Notes under the pieces: model-generated
The model's input: the letters and a program-made list of their open reading frames with translations, nothing else
Database searches by the model: none
Told to the model about the DNA's origin: nothing
Position numbers and translations under genes: made by a program
Shown: positions 9,475 to 18,322 of the stretch, piece by piece
Layout of the letters: the number at the start of each line of letters is the position of its first letter
Position numbering within the stretch: the first letter of the stretch is position 1
Source of the DNA: Nocardia australiensis
GTDB lineage: Bacteria; Actinomycetota; Actinomycetes; Mycobacteriales; Mycobacteriaceae
Length of the DNA stretch: 64,000 nucleotides
Assembly (NCBI RefSeq): GCF_020733705.1
Contig: NZ_JAJFZM010000006.1
Coordinates: forward strand, 148,096 to 212,095
Direction of reading: 5' to 3'

Positions 9475-9610
9475 GCGACGTTTCGTGGGTAGACAACTGT
9501 GGGCGGACAAAGGCTACGACTTCGATGTGTACCGCCGCTGGCTGCACAGCCGCGGGATCGCGCCCGCATCGCGCGCCGTGGGATCGAGGATCAACAGGCG
9601 TAGATCTGCA
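9475..9610 (+). mobile_element. IS5-type transposase C-terminal fragment
   Basis: WADKGYDFDVYRRWLHSRG is the DKGY region of IS5-family transposases, and RIARRGIE follows one frame over, so it is both truncated and frameshifted. It has the orientation of the N-terminal fragment at 7759-7875. The stretches 9296-9474 and 9611-9688 hold nothing I can identify. Confidence 0.6.
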
Positions 9611-9688
9611 CGCTCGATGACCCAAGTCTGCATCCGGCGCCGCATCGAATTCCCAGTGATCCATTGTCCGAATCGGTAAGGGGTTGAC

Positions 9689-10120
9689 ATGACCGATCGC
9701 AGGTCGGCTGCGAACAGGCCGATACCGGAGGCAGAGCCGTTTCAGAAGCAGAGCTTCGTGGCGGGGATCTCGATCATCGCCGCGATCATGCTCCTCATCG
9801 TGGGAGCGGTCTCGGTGCTGCAGGGTGTCGCGGCACTGGTGAGCGACGATTTCTACGTCACCGACATCGACTACATGTACAAATTCGACACGACCATATG
9901 GGGCTGGATCCACCTCGTGCTGGGCGTCGTCGCGCTGATCTGCGCGATCGGGTTGATGTTCGGCACCGTATGGGGACGGTACTCGGCGTTGGGCATCGCA
10001 GCGCTGGTGACTCTCGCGAATTTTCTGTCACTGCCCTATTACCCCATCTGGTCCGTCGTGATCATCGCACTGAGCGTGGTGGTCATCTGGGCCGTGACCA
10101 CATGGGAACCAGAACCCTGA
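9689..10120 (+). CDS. DUF7144-type integral membrane protein
   Basis: 143 residues with a short charged N-terminus and four hydrophobic helices. The GWIHLVLGVVALICAIG segment and the LPYYPIW loop before the last helix are typical of the actinobacterial DUF7144 family, which has no assigned function. Members often sit near stress or dormancy genes. It is followed in the same direction by a three-helix protein, a PPK2 kinase and a P-type ATPase. The function is unknown; the family call rests on remembered pattern. Confidence 0.75.
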   Translation: MTDRRSAANRPIPEAEPFQKQSFVAGISIIAAIMLLIVGAVSVLQGVAALVSDDFYVTDIDYMYKFDTTIWGWIHLVLGVVALICAIGLMFGTVWGRYSALGIAALVTLANFLSLPYYPIWSVVIIALSVVVIWAVTTWEPEP

Positions 10121-10242
10121 ACCGCGACGAGGCGGCAGGCGGCGCCTCGATCCGCGCTCCGGTGGTGCTGCACCGCCTACCAGCCGGGTTGCGCCCATTT
10201 CGTGCCTTGACCGCGGTTCCCGACCGGGCCGAGGATTATCAA

Positions 10243-10587
10243 ATGACCGGCGATGATGAATTGCTACAGGTCGAACAGGTGATCGAACGACTGATCACTC
10301 GGTACCCGTCCGTCCCGCCTCCCGCGGTAGAACTCACGGTACGCAGTATTCACAAGCGATTCGCGGACGGCCGGATACGTGCTTTTGTGCCGTTACTCGT
10401 CGAGAAGGCGGCTCGGCAGGAGATCAGCGCCGGCATCGCGGACTCGTCCTTTGTCCGCACAACTGGGCCGCTGCGCCGACGAGCCGCAGATCAGCCGCAA
10501 GAAGACACCAGGCGCTGCGGTGGAGTGTCCGGCGGGAGTCCTGTCGGTCCGCTCGATGAACCGCCTCCGCAGATGTCCACCGGGTGA
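10243..10587 (+). CDS. Small three-helix-bundle domain protein
   Basis: 114 residues from an ATG at 10243. The middle, LLQVEQVIERLITRYPSVP to IRAFVPLLVEKAARQEI, resembles a three-helix dimerisation domain common in mycobacteria and relatives (HxIRxFVPxLVE pattern). The C-terminal 50 residues are Pro/Arg/Gly rich and probably disordered. In-frame codons reach back to 9898 inside the DUF7144 gene, but that region is clearly out of register with real coding. No enzymatic motif is present; a regulatory or scaffold role is a guess. Confidence 0.55.
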   Translation: MTGDDELLQVEQVIERLITRYPSVPPPAVELTVRSIHKRFADGRIRAFVPLLVEKAARQEISAGIADSSFVRTTGPLRRRAADQPQEDTRRCGGVSGGSPVGPLDEPPPQMSTG

Positions 10588-10650
10588 TCGAGCGGCCCGC
10601 TGATCCCGTCGGCCGGGTCGGCCGTTCCAACAACCCGAGAGAGGTTGGAC

Positions 10651-11550
10651 GTGGGAAAGGGTAGCCATAACAAGAAACACAAGATCCAGAAATCCGGTGG
10701 CACGGCCCCGGCCCGGGCCGGCCACCCGCCGCCCGGTTCCGGACAGCTGCCGGAAGGGGGCGACGGGAAGTCCGGTACGCCGATGAAGAGCGGGCAGTAT
10801 CGCCGCCTGCTCCGGCCGATGCAGGCCGAGCTCGTCGCACTGCAGGAGTGGGTGAAGGTTTCCGGCGCGCGGATCTGCGTCGTATTCGAGGGCCGCGACA
10901 CCGCCGGCAAGGGCGGTGTCATCAAAGCGATCACCGCACGAGTGAGTCCACGAGTTTTCCGGGTGGTAGCGCTGCCCGCTCCCACGGCGCGTGAGAAGTC
11001 CCAGATGTATGTGCAGCGCTATCTCCCCCATCTCCCCGCCGCCGGGGAGGTCGTGATCTTCGACCGCAGCTGGTACAACCGGGCCGGGGTCGAACGGGTG
11101 ATGAGCTTCTGTACCGACGAGCAGGCGCAGCACTTCCTCCAGCTGATTCCGGCGGTCGAACGCGCGATTGTCGACTCGGGAGTCATTCTGCTGAAGTACT
11201 GGCTGGAGGTCAGCGAAGAACAACAGACTCTGCGACTACAGAGCCGAATCGACGACCCCCGGAAAATCTGGAAGCTGTCGGATCTGGACCTGAAGTCCTA
11301 CAGCCGCTGGTATGACTACTCCCGGGCCCGAGATGAGATGTTCCATCTCACCGACACCGGCTGGGCGCCCTGGTACGTCGCGGTCACCGACGACAAGAAA
11401 CGCGGGCGGCTCAATATCATCGGTCATCTGCTGAGCCAGGTCCCCTATGAACCGCTGGACCACCCTGAGGTCGTACTGCCGAAGCGGCAGAGCGCGCACG
11501 GCTACGAGACGCCGAGGCAACCACTCCATTGGATTCCGACGCCCTACTGA
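10651..11550 (+). CDS. ppk2: Polyphosphate kinase 2 family protein
   Basis: 299 residues. The Walker A region is FEGRDTAGKGGVIKAIT at about residues 75-91 and the Walker B-like motif is FDRSWYNRAGVE, both diagnostic of PPK2. The lid segment DPRKIWKLSDLDLKS is also conserved. PPK2 enzymes move phosphate between polyphosphate and nucleoside mono- or diphosphates. I chose GTG 10651 because GAGG ends six bases upstream; a TTG at 10645 abuts the Shine-Dalgarno and is unlikely. The N-terminal 40 residues are basic and Gly/Pro rich. The ATPase gene starts 26 bases after its stop, so the two are probably cotranscribed. Confidence 0.92.
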   Translation: MGKGSHNKKHKIQKSGGTAPARAGHPPPGSGQLPEGGDGKSGTPMKSGQYRRLLRPMQAELVALQEWVKVSGARICVVFEGRDTAGKGGVIKAITARVSPRVFRVVALPAPTAREKSQMYVQRYLPHLPAAGEVVIFDRSWYNRAGVERVMSFCTDEQAQHFLQLIPAVERAIVDSGVILLKYWLEVSEEQQTLRLQSRIDDPRKIWKLSDLDLKSYSRWYDYSRARDEMFHLTDTGWAPWYVAVTDDKKRGRLNIIGHLLSQVPYEPLDHPEVVLPKRQSAHGYETPRQPLHWIPTPY

Positions 11551-11576
11551 GATCCGGGCCGGAAAGGAAGAGCGCC

Positions 11577-14375
11577 ATGGCCTCCGCACGCACCGCGCCC
11601 CCGCACCACGAGCAACTGATCGCTTCCGGACGAGAGACCACGAGTTGGCATGCGCAGGACGTCGAATCCGTTGTGTCCGCCCTGACCTCGGATCGGGACT
11701 CCGGACTCACTACCGGTTCGGTGCGCGAACGCCGCTCGCAGTACGGCGCCAACGAGATTGCCGTCGAACCTTCGCCGTCGCTGTGGATGATCGCACTGCG
11801 GCAATCGAAGGACCTGATGAATCTGATGTTGATCGCCGTAGCCGTGGTCAGCATCGTCATCGGTGAGATATCGACGGCGATCGTGGTCGCGGTCCTCGTC
11901 ATACTCAACGTCGTACTGGGCACACGCCAGGAAGCCAAGGCCCGCGCGAGCGTGGACGCGCTCGCCAGGATGCAGTCACCGCAGGCCAGGGTGATCCGTG
12001 AGGGGATACTGACCGAAATCGACGCCACCGAACTCGTCCCCGGCGATATCGTCCGGCTCGAAGCAGGCGATATCGTCCCCGCGGACGGCCGACTGATCAC
12101 ATCCGCCACCTTGGAGACCCAAGAGGCGGCCCTGACGGGTGAGAGCGCTCCCGTCAGCAAGGATCCGCACACTCTGGGCACTGCCGACACCTCCCTCGGC
12201 GATCGCAGCGACATGGTCTACCAGAACACCTCGGTCACCCGGGGAACCGCCACCGTCGTGGTCACCGAGACGGGCATGTACACCCAGATGGGCCGGATCG
12301 CCTCGATGCTCTCTGCGGTTGCCCCGTCCAAATCGCCGCTCCAGCGTGAACTGGATTCCCTGACCAAGGTGCTCGGTGTCATCGCGTGGACGGCGGTGGC
12401 GATCATCGTGGTGATCGGAGTGCTGCGCGGACAGGAGACGACAACGGTACTGCTGCTGGGCATTTCGATGGGAGTCTCGGCGATTCCGACCGGGCTGCCG
12501 ACTTTCGTTCAGGCCATGCTCGCCTACGGTGCCCGCCAACTCGCCGACGCGAAGGCTGTGGTGAAGAACCTCACCGACGTCGAGACACTCGGTGCGACCA
12601 GCGCGATCAACTCGGACAAGACCGGCACCCTGACCATGAACCAGATGACGGTACGGTCCCTGTTCTTCCACTGCCGGTGGTACGCCGTGGACGGCGAGGG
12701 CTACAGCAAGACCGGGAAAATCACCCGAGTCGCGGGCGAGGCCACCCCGGACTTCACATTGCTCGCCTATGGGTTGTGCCTCGACAGTGATGCCACCGTC
12801 TCCGATGCCGGCGATATCGTCGGCGACCCGACCGAAGCCGCACTGGTGGTGCTCGCGGCGAAGCTCGGTGTCGATGCCCCGCTCACCCGGCAACGGTATC
12901 CACGCGTCGCCGCGGTGCCGTTCGACTCGGCCTACAAGTTCATGGCGACCTTCCACCATCTGCGCGTCGACGACGCCACGCAATTCGTGGAACTGGTGAA
13001 AGGCGCGCCCGATATGGTCCTGGCGCGCTGCGCGACCGCTTTCGTACCGGGACCGGGTCGGCATGCCGTGCCGATCGACGAGGTGCGGGAGGATTTGGCG
13101 GCGGCCATGCGGACCATGTCGGAGAAGGGTTTGCGGGTGCTGGCCTTCGCGGCACGCCGCCTCGACGGGCGCGAGAAGGACGCGGAGTCCGACCCCATGT
13201 CCTTCGTCGAAGACCTCACCTTCGTCGGAATGGCCGGCATCATCGATCCGCTGCGCCCGGAGGCGATCGAGTCGGTGCGCACCGCCCACGAAGCGAGTAT
13301 CGCCGTTCGCATGATCACCGGTGACCACGTGATCACCGCATCGACGATCGGGGCGGAACTCGGATTGGGGCCGGGGGCGATCAGCGGTGCCGAGCTCCAG
13401 GCGATGACCGATCAGGATCTGGCGGCGGCACTCCCGGATCTGCACGTGTTCGGCCGTGTCACCCCCCAGGACAAACTCCGTCTGGCCGGTGTGATGCAGG
13501 ACAGTGGCATGGTCGTGGCGATGACCGGTGACGCCGTCAACGATGCCGCCGCGTTGAAAAAGGCCGATATCGGGGTTGCCATGGGCTCCGGTAGTGAGGT
13601 CACCAAGCAGGCGGGCAAAATGGTGCTCACCGACGACAACTTCGGGACGTTGATCACCGCGATCCGCCTCGGCCGCGATATCTACGACAAGATCGTGTCC
13701 TACATCCGATATCAGATGTCGAAACTCTTCTCCTTGGTTCTGCTGTTCCTGGTGGCGAGCGTCTTCGATATCAACGACGGAGTGGCGCTCACTCCGCTGA
13801 TGGTGCTTTTCCAGCACTTCTTCATCACGCTGTTCCCGGTGGCGGTCATCATGGTGGATCCGCCGGCGCCGAACCTCATGAGCAAGCCGCCCCGAGACCC
13901 GTCCGTGCCGATCGCCAACCGGACTGCGTTCGGTCAGTGGCTGGCCTACGGTTTCCTACAGTTCGCCGTCACCTTGGCCGCCATGCTCCTCGCCCCCGGC
14001 AACCTGAGTACCACCACGGCCAATGTGCCGATGACCATGGCATTCGTGGTGTTGTCCTTCGGTTCGATCCTCAGCGGACTCGCCATGCGCCGCGATCCCG
14101 AATCCGGCTTCGCCCCACCGCTGCTGGGCGCCCTGAAAATCCTGTCGATCCCGGTCGTGGTGACGGTTTTCGCCGTCGAGCTCGGTTTCCTCCAGGACCT
14201 GCTCATGACCACGTCGTTGACTGGTGGGCAGTGGCTCGCGTGCCTCGGTTGGTCCCTGATCGTCCCGGTGGTCATCGAGTCCGGCAAAGCGCTCGGACGT
14301 CGCCGGCTCAGCAAGCCACCCGCACTGCTGCCCGCCCCGATCGCGGTCGCCCCACGACGCGCACGAACACACTGA
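11577..14375 (+). CDS. P2-like P-type cation ATPase with unusual transport site
   Basis: 932 residues from the ATG at 11577, chosen because GGAAAGGAAG lies just upstream. It has an N-terminal cation-ATPase domain, the actuator motif LTGESAPVSK (about 187), the phosphorylation motif SDKTGTLT (Asp 347), and GDAVNDAAALKKADIGVAMG in the P domain. It resembles Ca2+/Na+-type P2 pumps, but the M4 motif PEGL is PTGLP (about residue 304). M5 and M6 also lack the usual N..E and NxxTD residues: M5 reads YQMSKLFSLVLLF and M6 LFQHFFITLFPVA. The catalytic machinery is complete while the classical ion ligands are missing. The transported ion cannot be predicted. It lies in the PPK2 operon. Confidence 0.9.
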   Translation: MASARTAPPHHEQLIASGRETTSWHAQDVESVVSALTSDRDSGLTTGSVRERRSQYGANEIAVEPSPSLWMIALRQSKDLMNLMLIAVAVVSIVIGEISTAIVVAVLVILNVVLGTRQEAKARASVDALARMQSPQARVIREGILTEIDATELVPGDIVRLEAGDIVPADGRLITSATLETQEAALTGESAPVSKDPHTLGTADTSLGDRSDMVYQNTSVTRGTATVVVTETGMYTQMGRIASMLSAVAPSKSPLQRELDSLTKVLGVIAWTAVAIIVVIGVLRGQETTTVLLLGISMGVSAIPTGLPTFVQAMLAYGARQLADAKAVVKNLTDVETLGATSAINSDKTGTLTMNQMTVRSLFFHCRWYAVDGEGYSKTGKITRVAGEATPDFTLLAYGLCLDSDATVSDAGDIVGDPTEAALVVLAAKLGVDAPLTRQRYPRVAAVPFDSAYKFMATFHHLRVDDATQFVELVKGAPDMVLARCATAFVPGPGRHAVPIDEVREDLAAAMRTMSEKGLRVLAFAARRLDGREKDAESDPMSFVEDLTFVGMAGIIDPLRPEAIESVRTAHEASIAVRMITGDHVITASTIGAELGLGPGAISGAELQAMTDQDLAAALPDLHVFGRVTPQDKLRLAGVMQDSGMVVAMTGDAVNDAAALKKADIGVAMGSGSEVTKQAGKMVLTDDNFGTLITAIRLGRDIYDKIVSYIRYQMSKLFSLVLLFLVASVFDINDGVALTPLMVLFQHFFITLFPVAVIMVDPPAPNLMSKPPRDPSVPIANRTAFGQWLAYGFLQFAVTLAAMLLAPGNLSTTTANVPMTMAFVVLSFGSILSGLAMRRDPESGFAPPLLGALKILSIPVVVTVFAVELGFLQDLLMTTSLTGGQWLACLGWSLIVPVVIESGKALGRRRLSKPPALLPAPIAVAPRRARTH

Positions 14376-14660
14376 GGCCCTCCGGGCGAGGTATCGCCGC
14401 CTGCACACTGCACGGCCAGCGCATCGAGACCAGGCGGCACGCCAGCGAAACCCGTACGGCGCGTGTCGATTCCATTTTCGATCGGCCGAGCACGACGCGA
14501 CCGGGCATCGACCGTTGCCCAGGGGCGTGAGTTCACAATGGCGCCAGGTTTCCGCGCAACGGTCTCCGGCTCCAGCGCGCCGAGAGTGTTCATACTGGGG
14601 GTGCACCCAATAACGACGCAGCCCGCCGGATGGGCACAGTCTGGGCAGTATCGTGTGCCG

Positions 14661-15359
14661 ATGATCAACATCCGAGCGAAAATCTGCGGTATCCGGAGCG
14701 AATCCGATCTCCGGGCCGTCGTTGCGGCCGATGCCGATGCGGCCGGGTTCATTTCGGGTACGACGCATTTCAGCGAGGACGAACTCGGCGTCGAACGGGC
14801 CCGGCGGTTATCGCGGCTGGTGCCGTCGTCGATGGAGCGCGTGCTGGTCACCCATCTAACTGATCCGGGCGCGATACTGCGCCTCGCCGACCGGATCGGC
14901 GTGGACTGCATCCAGTTACACGGGCTGATCTCGCTCGACACCGTGCGCGCGGTCCGGCGGAGCGCGGCCGGGCTGCGGGTGATCCGCGCGGTCCACGTCA
15001 CCGGGCCGGACGCGGTCGGCGCCGCCGTGCGGGCGGCGCCGAATTGCGATGGGGTAGTGCTCGATTCGCGGTCTACACACCGGCTCGGCGGAACCGGGCG
15101 CACGCACGACTGGTCAATCAGCGCGCGCATCGTCGACCTGCTCGCCGGATCGGAATTCCCGGTCATGCTGGCCGGGGGCCTCAACCCGCGCAACCTCACC
15201 GCGGCGATCGATACTGTGGGACCGTCCTGGGTCGATGTCAACTCCGGCGTCGACGACTCGCGCGGCAACAAGGATCCATCGGATTGCAGTGACTTCGTCA
15301 GGGCGGCACACGGTTTCGTGGCGCCGAACGCTGCTCTAGCCCGACCGCGATCAGAATGA
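14661..15359 (+). CDS. Phosphoribosylanthranilate isomerase-like protein (TrpF family)
   Basis: 232 residues of beta/alpha barrel. KICGIRSESDL near the start carries the catalytic Cys. VVLDSR with LGGTGRTHDW gives the second half of the active site, and LAGGLNP and VDVNSGVD form the phosphate-binding loops. TrpF converts N-(5-phosphoribosyl)anthranilate to CdRP in tryptophan synthesis. No other trp gene is near, and the loop AGFISGTTHFSE differs from the usual GFVFxxxSPR. It may therefore be a paralogue serving a secondary pathway. Its tail overlaps the end of the convergent EamA gene by 62 bases. The 285 bases before it show no further gene. Confidence 0.82.
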   Translation: MINIRAKICGIRSESDLRAVVAADADAAGFISGTTHFSEDELGVERARRLSRLVPSSMERVLVTHLTDPGAILRLADRIGVDCIQLHGLISLDTVRAVRRSAAGLRVIRAVHVTGPDAVGAAVRAAPNCDGVVLDSRSTHRLGGTGRTHDWSISARIVDLLAGSEFPVMLAGGLNPRNLTAAIDTVGPSWVDVNSGVDDSRGNKDPSDCSDFVRAAHGFVAPNAALARPRSE

Positions 15360-16134
15360 GCACGCCCCCGGCGGCGGTCGCGGAGGTGGGCAGGCTCTGG
15401 GTGCACACCGCCCCCACCAGTGTGGCCACCACCGCCTCGTTGAGCCCGACGACGCTGGCCGTCGCCGCGTCGAGCCACCGCAGTGCCTGCCAATAGAGCG
15501 CGAATCCAGGCCCGAGGAGCGTGGCGCCCACTGCGGCCAGCTCGGCCGCAACCGGCGCCGACGGTGGATCGAACGCGAGCAGTGGGCTGCTCGCGACCCC
15601 ACCCAGCAACAGCTGCAGTGCCGCGGAGGTGGTCGCGTGGTGCGGCCCCGACTGCCGCGCGATCACACTGACCAGCATCGCCACGCAAGCGGCGCTGCCG
15701 AGCGCCAGTCCACATCCGGCCACGGCCGATCCGGCCGCCGTACCGCCTGTGTGATGTCCGGTGACCAGCCAGATCGCCGCCGCGACCAGGAGCAGTTCGA
15801 GCAGTACCGCAAACGTTGCCGCCCGTCGCCCGCGCAGCAGCGCCACGGCGATGATCAACACCGGCGCCGTCAGGTGCAGGGCGACCACCACGGGCAGCGG
15901 GCCGACCCGCAGCGCCGCGACATACAGCGCCAGATTCGCGGCCTCCAGCACGCCCAACTTGACGTACAACGCCGGATGGGCGGTGAGCGTGGCCCACGGG
16001 TGCTGTCCGCGCAGCCGCGCCGAAACCAGCAGCGGCACCGCCCCGCCGAGGGCGACCAGACCCGCCGTGGTCGGGGCCGCCAGTGCCGCCAGCAGTGCGC
16101 TGGAGGTACCCCACATGCAGGTCACGGCGATCAT
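15298..16134 (-). CDS. EamA-family (DMT) transporter
   Basis: 278 residues from the ATG at 16134, with ten hydrophobic helices in two EamA repeats (MWGTSSALLAALAAPTT in the first, GPGFALYWQALRWLDA in the second). These proteins export or import metabolites such as amino acids. A longer frame runs further upstream, but that part is Arg/Trp rich and overlaps the preceding gene. The start is 32 bases after that gene's stop. Between them CCTAGGC/GCCTAGG (16153-16170) can form a short hairpin over the upstream stop codon. Probably cotranscribed with the cyclase-like gene. Confidence 0.8.
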   Translation of the reverse strand: MIAVTCMWGTSSALLAALAAPTTAGLVALGGAVPLLVSARLRGQHPWATLTAHPALYVKLGVLEAANLALYVAALRVGPLPVVVALHLTAPVLIIAVALLRGRRAATFAVLLELLLVAAAIWLVTGHHTGGTAAGSAVAGCGLALGSAACVAMLVSVIARQSGPHHATTSAALQLLLGGVASSPLLAFDPPSAPVAAELAAVGATLLGPGFALYWQALRWLDAATASVVGLNEAVVATLVGAVCTQSLPTSATAAGGVLILIAVGLEQRSAPRNRVPP

Positions 16135-16165
16135 GAGGGCGATCGGGGCGGCCCTAGGCCTACGC

Positions 16166-17479
16166 CTAGGCCAGTAGATAGGTGACCACCGGCAACACGA
16201 GCGCGGTGAACGCGGCGAATACCGCGCTCGCCACCCGCCTTTTCGGTAGTCGCGGAAAGCGCGTGGCCAGCCCGCAGTAGGTGCCGAAGGCGATGAGCAC
16301 CGTGCCCCACACCACCAGAGCCCGGCTGCCGATCGCGCCATATACGGTGTCGAAGCCCACCGCCAACGCGAATACCGTGGCACCGGCCGCCGTGCCGAGC
16401 AGCAACAACGCTTCTCCGGCAGTGGAATTCATCAGCATGCGGTGGCCGCGCACCGAGGCGATCGCCTGCGGATCGGTGCGGTGGGTACCGTCGGCCCGGC
16501 AGATCTCGTCGTACACCTTCGCCGGGTTCACTCGCTCGTTGATCGCCGGCCGCACCTGCAGCAGGGCTTCCAGCGCCTGCGTGGTGGCGTAGGAGGTGAC
16601 CGGTCCCTGGTCGGAGATGCGGAATCCGCCCCGATAGATGGCCAGCGCATCCATCTCCTGCATGTCCAGCAGCGCGACGATCGCCGCACGCACCGCGGGA
16701 TCGAAAATGGTGCGGCTGTCGGCGGATATCACCGCACCCACTGCCAGATGCAGCGTGAGATGGCGCCAGGTGTCGACGAGATCGTCACGACGAAAGATCT
16801 CGGTCTCGATCTCACATTCACCTCGGCGCAGCCCGGTCAGTAGCCGTTTGACCGCCAGCGCGCACGCCCGCTCGGCGCGCTTGTCACCGATCCGGACGAT
16901 CTCGGGGCGAGCGAGCACGGTGGCGATGTGAGCCGCCGCGTACATCGGCAGGAAACGTGGGTCCTGATACATCGCCGAGACCAGATAGCCGATGCCCCGC
17001 GAGATGGCTTGGTGCCGTTCACCGTCGAAGCCGTCGTCACCGATGAGCGCCTCGACGGCGGCGGCGGTCGCGGTGATCGATACCGGGCCGAGGAAACCCG
17101 AAATACGCCATCCCCCGGTTTCGGAATCCTGTTGGTCCAGTAGGGATCGCACGGCTCCGGCCAGATCGGGATCGGACTCCTCGACCTCCAGGCAGCGCAG
17201 CGCGCGGATGCGCCACGCGACATCGATCGGGGTACGGAAGTACCATTCGTCGCCGTTCGGCCGTTGCACAACCGTTGCCCGCACCAACATGGCGACCTTT
17301 GCGGCACGCGGAATTTCGCAACCGGCGCGATGCAAAACGCAGACCACCTCGGCGGTGTTCTGCGGATTGGGTGGCACATCGGGTATCCAGCCCCAGCCCG
17401 CACCCCCGCTGAGATGCGGTATCTGGCTGCCGCGCAGCCATTCCACGGCCATCCGGACACGCTCGTCGATGTTCGACAC
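16166..17479 (-). CDS. Prenyltransferase/squalene-cyclase-like repeat protein with C-terminal membrane anchor
   Basis: 437 residues. The first about 340 hold alpha/alpha repeats like those of squalene cyclases: QDSETGGWRISGFLGP (about 140) and YRGGFRISDQGPVTSYAT (about 300), plus an N-terminal GGAGWGWIPDVPP. The DxDD acid motif of cyclases is not visible, so catalysis is doubtful. Three hydrophobic helices end the protein (ALLLLGTAAGATVFALAVG, VVWGTVLIAFGTYCGLA and the last 20 residues). The domain would sit at the membrane. It starts the operon with the EamA transporter. No polyprenyl synthase is adjacent. Function unknown. Confidence 0.65.
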   Translation of the reverse strand: MSNIDERVRMAVEWLRGSQIPHLSGGAGWGWIPDVPPNPQNTAEVVCVLHRAGCEIPRAAKVAMLVRATVVQRPNGDEWYFRTPIDVAWRIRALRCLEVEESDPDLAGAVRSLLDQQDSETGGWRISGFLGPVSITATAAAVEALIGDDGFDGERHQAISRGIGYLVSAMYQDPRFLPMYAAAHIATVLARPEIVRIGDKRAERACALAVKRLLTGLRRGECEIETEIFRRDDLVDTWRHLTLHLAVGAVISADSRTIFDPAVRAAIVALLDMQEMDALAIYRGGFRISDQGPVTSYATTQALEALLQVRPAINERVNPAKVYDEICRADGTHRTDPQAIASVRGHRMLMNSTAGEALLLLGTAAGATVFALAVGFDTVYGAIGSRALVVWGTVLIAFGTYCGLATRFPRLPKRRVASAVFAAFTALVLPVVTYLLA

Positions 17480-18322
17480 GGCCCCTGCGCCCCCTCAGAA
17501 CGTTGCCCCCCGCAGACTTTCGATGGGGCGCTGATAACCGCCAAGTTACTCGGATGGTACGACAATCCGCTCGCCCCGAAGCTCGACCGAATCGATTGGT
17601 AGCAAACGTGTTTCGGTTCCATATCGGGGCCACAGCCGCGTCCGTCGCGGCGGCACCGCGAAATCGACAGGCAGCGAACCGAATTCGCAGGGGCCACGCA
17701 CCCCGGGCAAACCATCCCCGACCGAGGGTTTATCGTGACGCCATCACCGCGTGACTGAAACGATTCCGGTCCGAGTTCCAATTGCAACTCATACTCCGAC
17801 GGCTTCGGCCGCGATCGCCCGCGTGTCGAGCAAATCCCCTGACATACCTCAACTTCCACGACAGCGGACCAGCACCGAAATATGAGAGTGGAACACAGCG
17901 GGACGAAGCCGCCGAATCGAACGCGACGGCTGCCGAGCTGATCTACGTGAGCACACAACGCGGCATGTCAGAGTAACGAGGCGGTCACCGCCATCCGCCT
18001 CACTGAACTGATGTGCGACACCGGCTGCGGCTGTCACCGAGTTCGAGCGGGCAATGATCCTGCCGGCTGTCGAGCCGGTGGGTCGATAAGAACCGGCGCA
18101 GGAACCGTTTGACATCTCCCATGTGGAAGGCGGCAACGCGACCGCACTGATGGCTGTCTTGAACCCTCCCGCGTGGCCATTCCCTTATAGTGCAGATTGC
18201 GGTCGAGTTCGGCGCCGGACGATGCTCCCCGAATCTGTAGCGACACTTCGGTATGGTTTCCGACTGCTCGACCAAATTCCAGGTAATCGAGATGTGCAAC
18301 ATTCCGTGAATGGAGTAGCAGC
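17480..18322. other. Intergenic region without recognisable gene
   Basis: Both strands were read. Open frames here (for example 17503-17754 and 17782-17976 on the plus strand) have poor codon structure and no recognisable motif. The region must hold the divergent promoters of the cyclase-like gene and the sulfatase; GGAG at about 18312 precedes the sulfatase ATG. Confidence 0.5.

Noticed and set aside
9600..9689. DosR-type box before the DUF7144 gene
   Set aside because: No GGGACTT/GTCCC-like palindrome was found, so a dormancy-regulon claim was not made.
8960..9913. 317-codon minus-strand frame over the P450 end and IS debris
   Set aside because: It is antisense to the P450 tail and DUF7144 gene, with poor codon structure and no motif.
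11976..13817. 613-codon open frame antisense to the P-type ATPase
   Set aside because: It is the mirror of a strongly coding high-GC gene, rich in His/Arg/Asp, without any domain.
13946..16114. 722-codon minus-strand frame spanning the ATPase end, the TrpF homologue and the EamA region
   Set aside because: It crosses three real genes, and its product is Ala/Arg/Thr-rich with no family pattern.
15298..16383. Longer start for the EamA gene
   Set aside because: The extra 83 residues are Arg/Trp-rich, overlap the upstream gene and have no ribosome site; the ATG at 16134 fits the first membrane helix.
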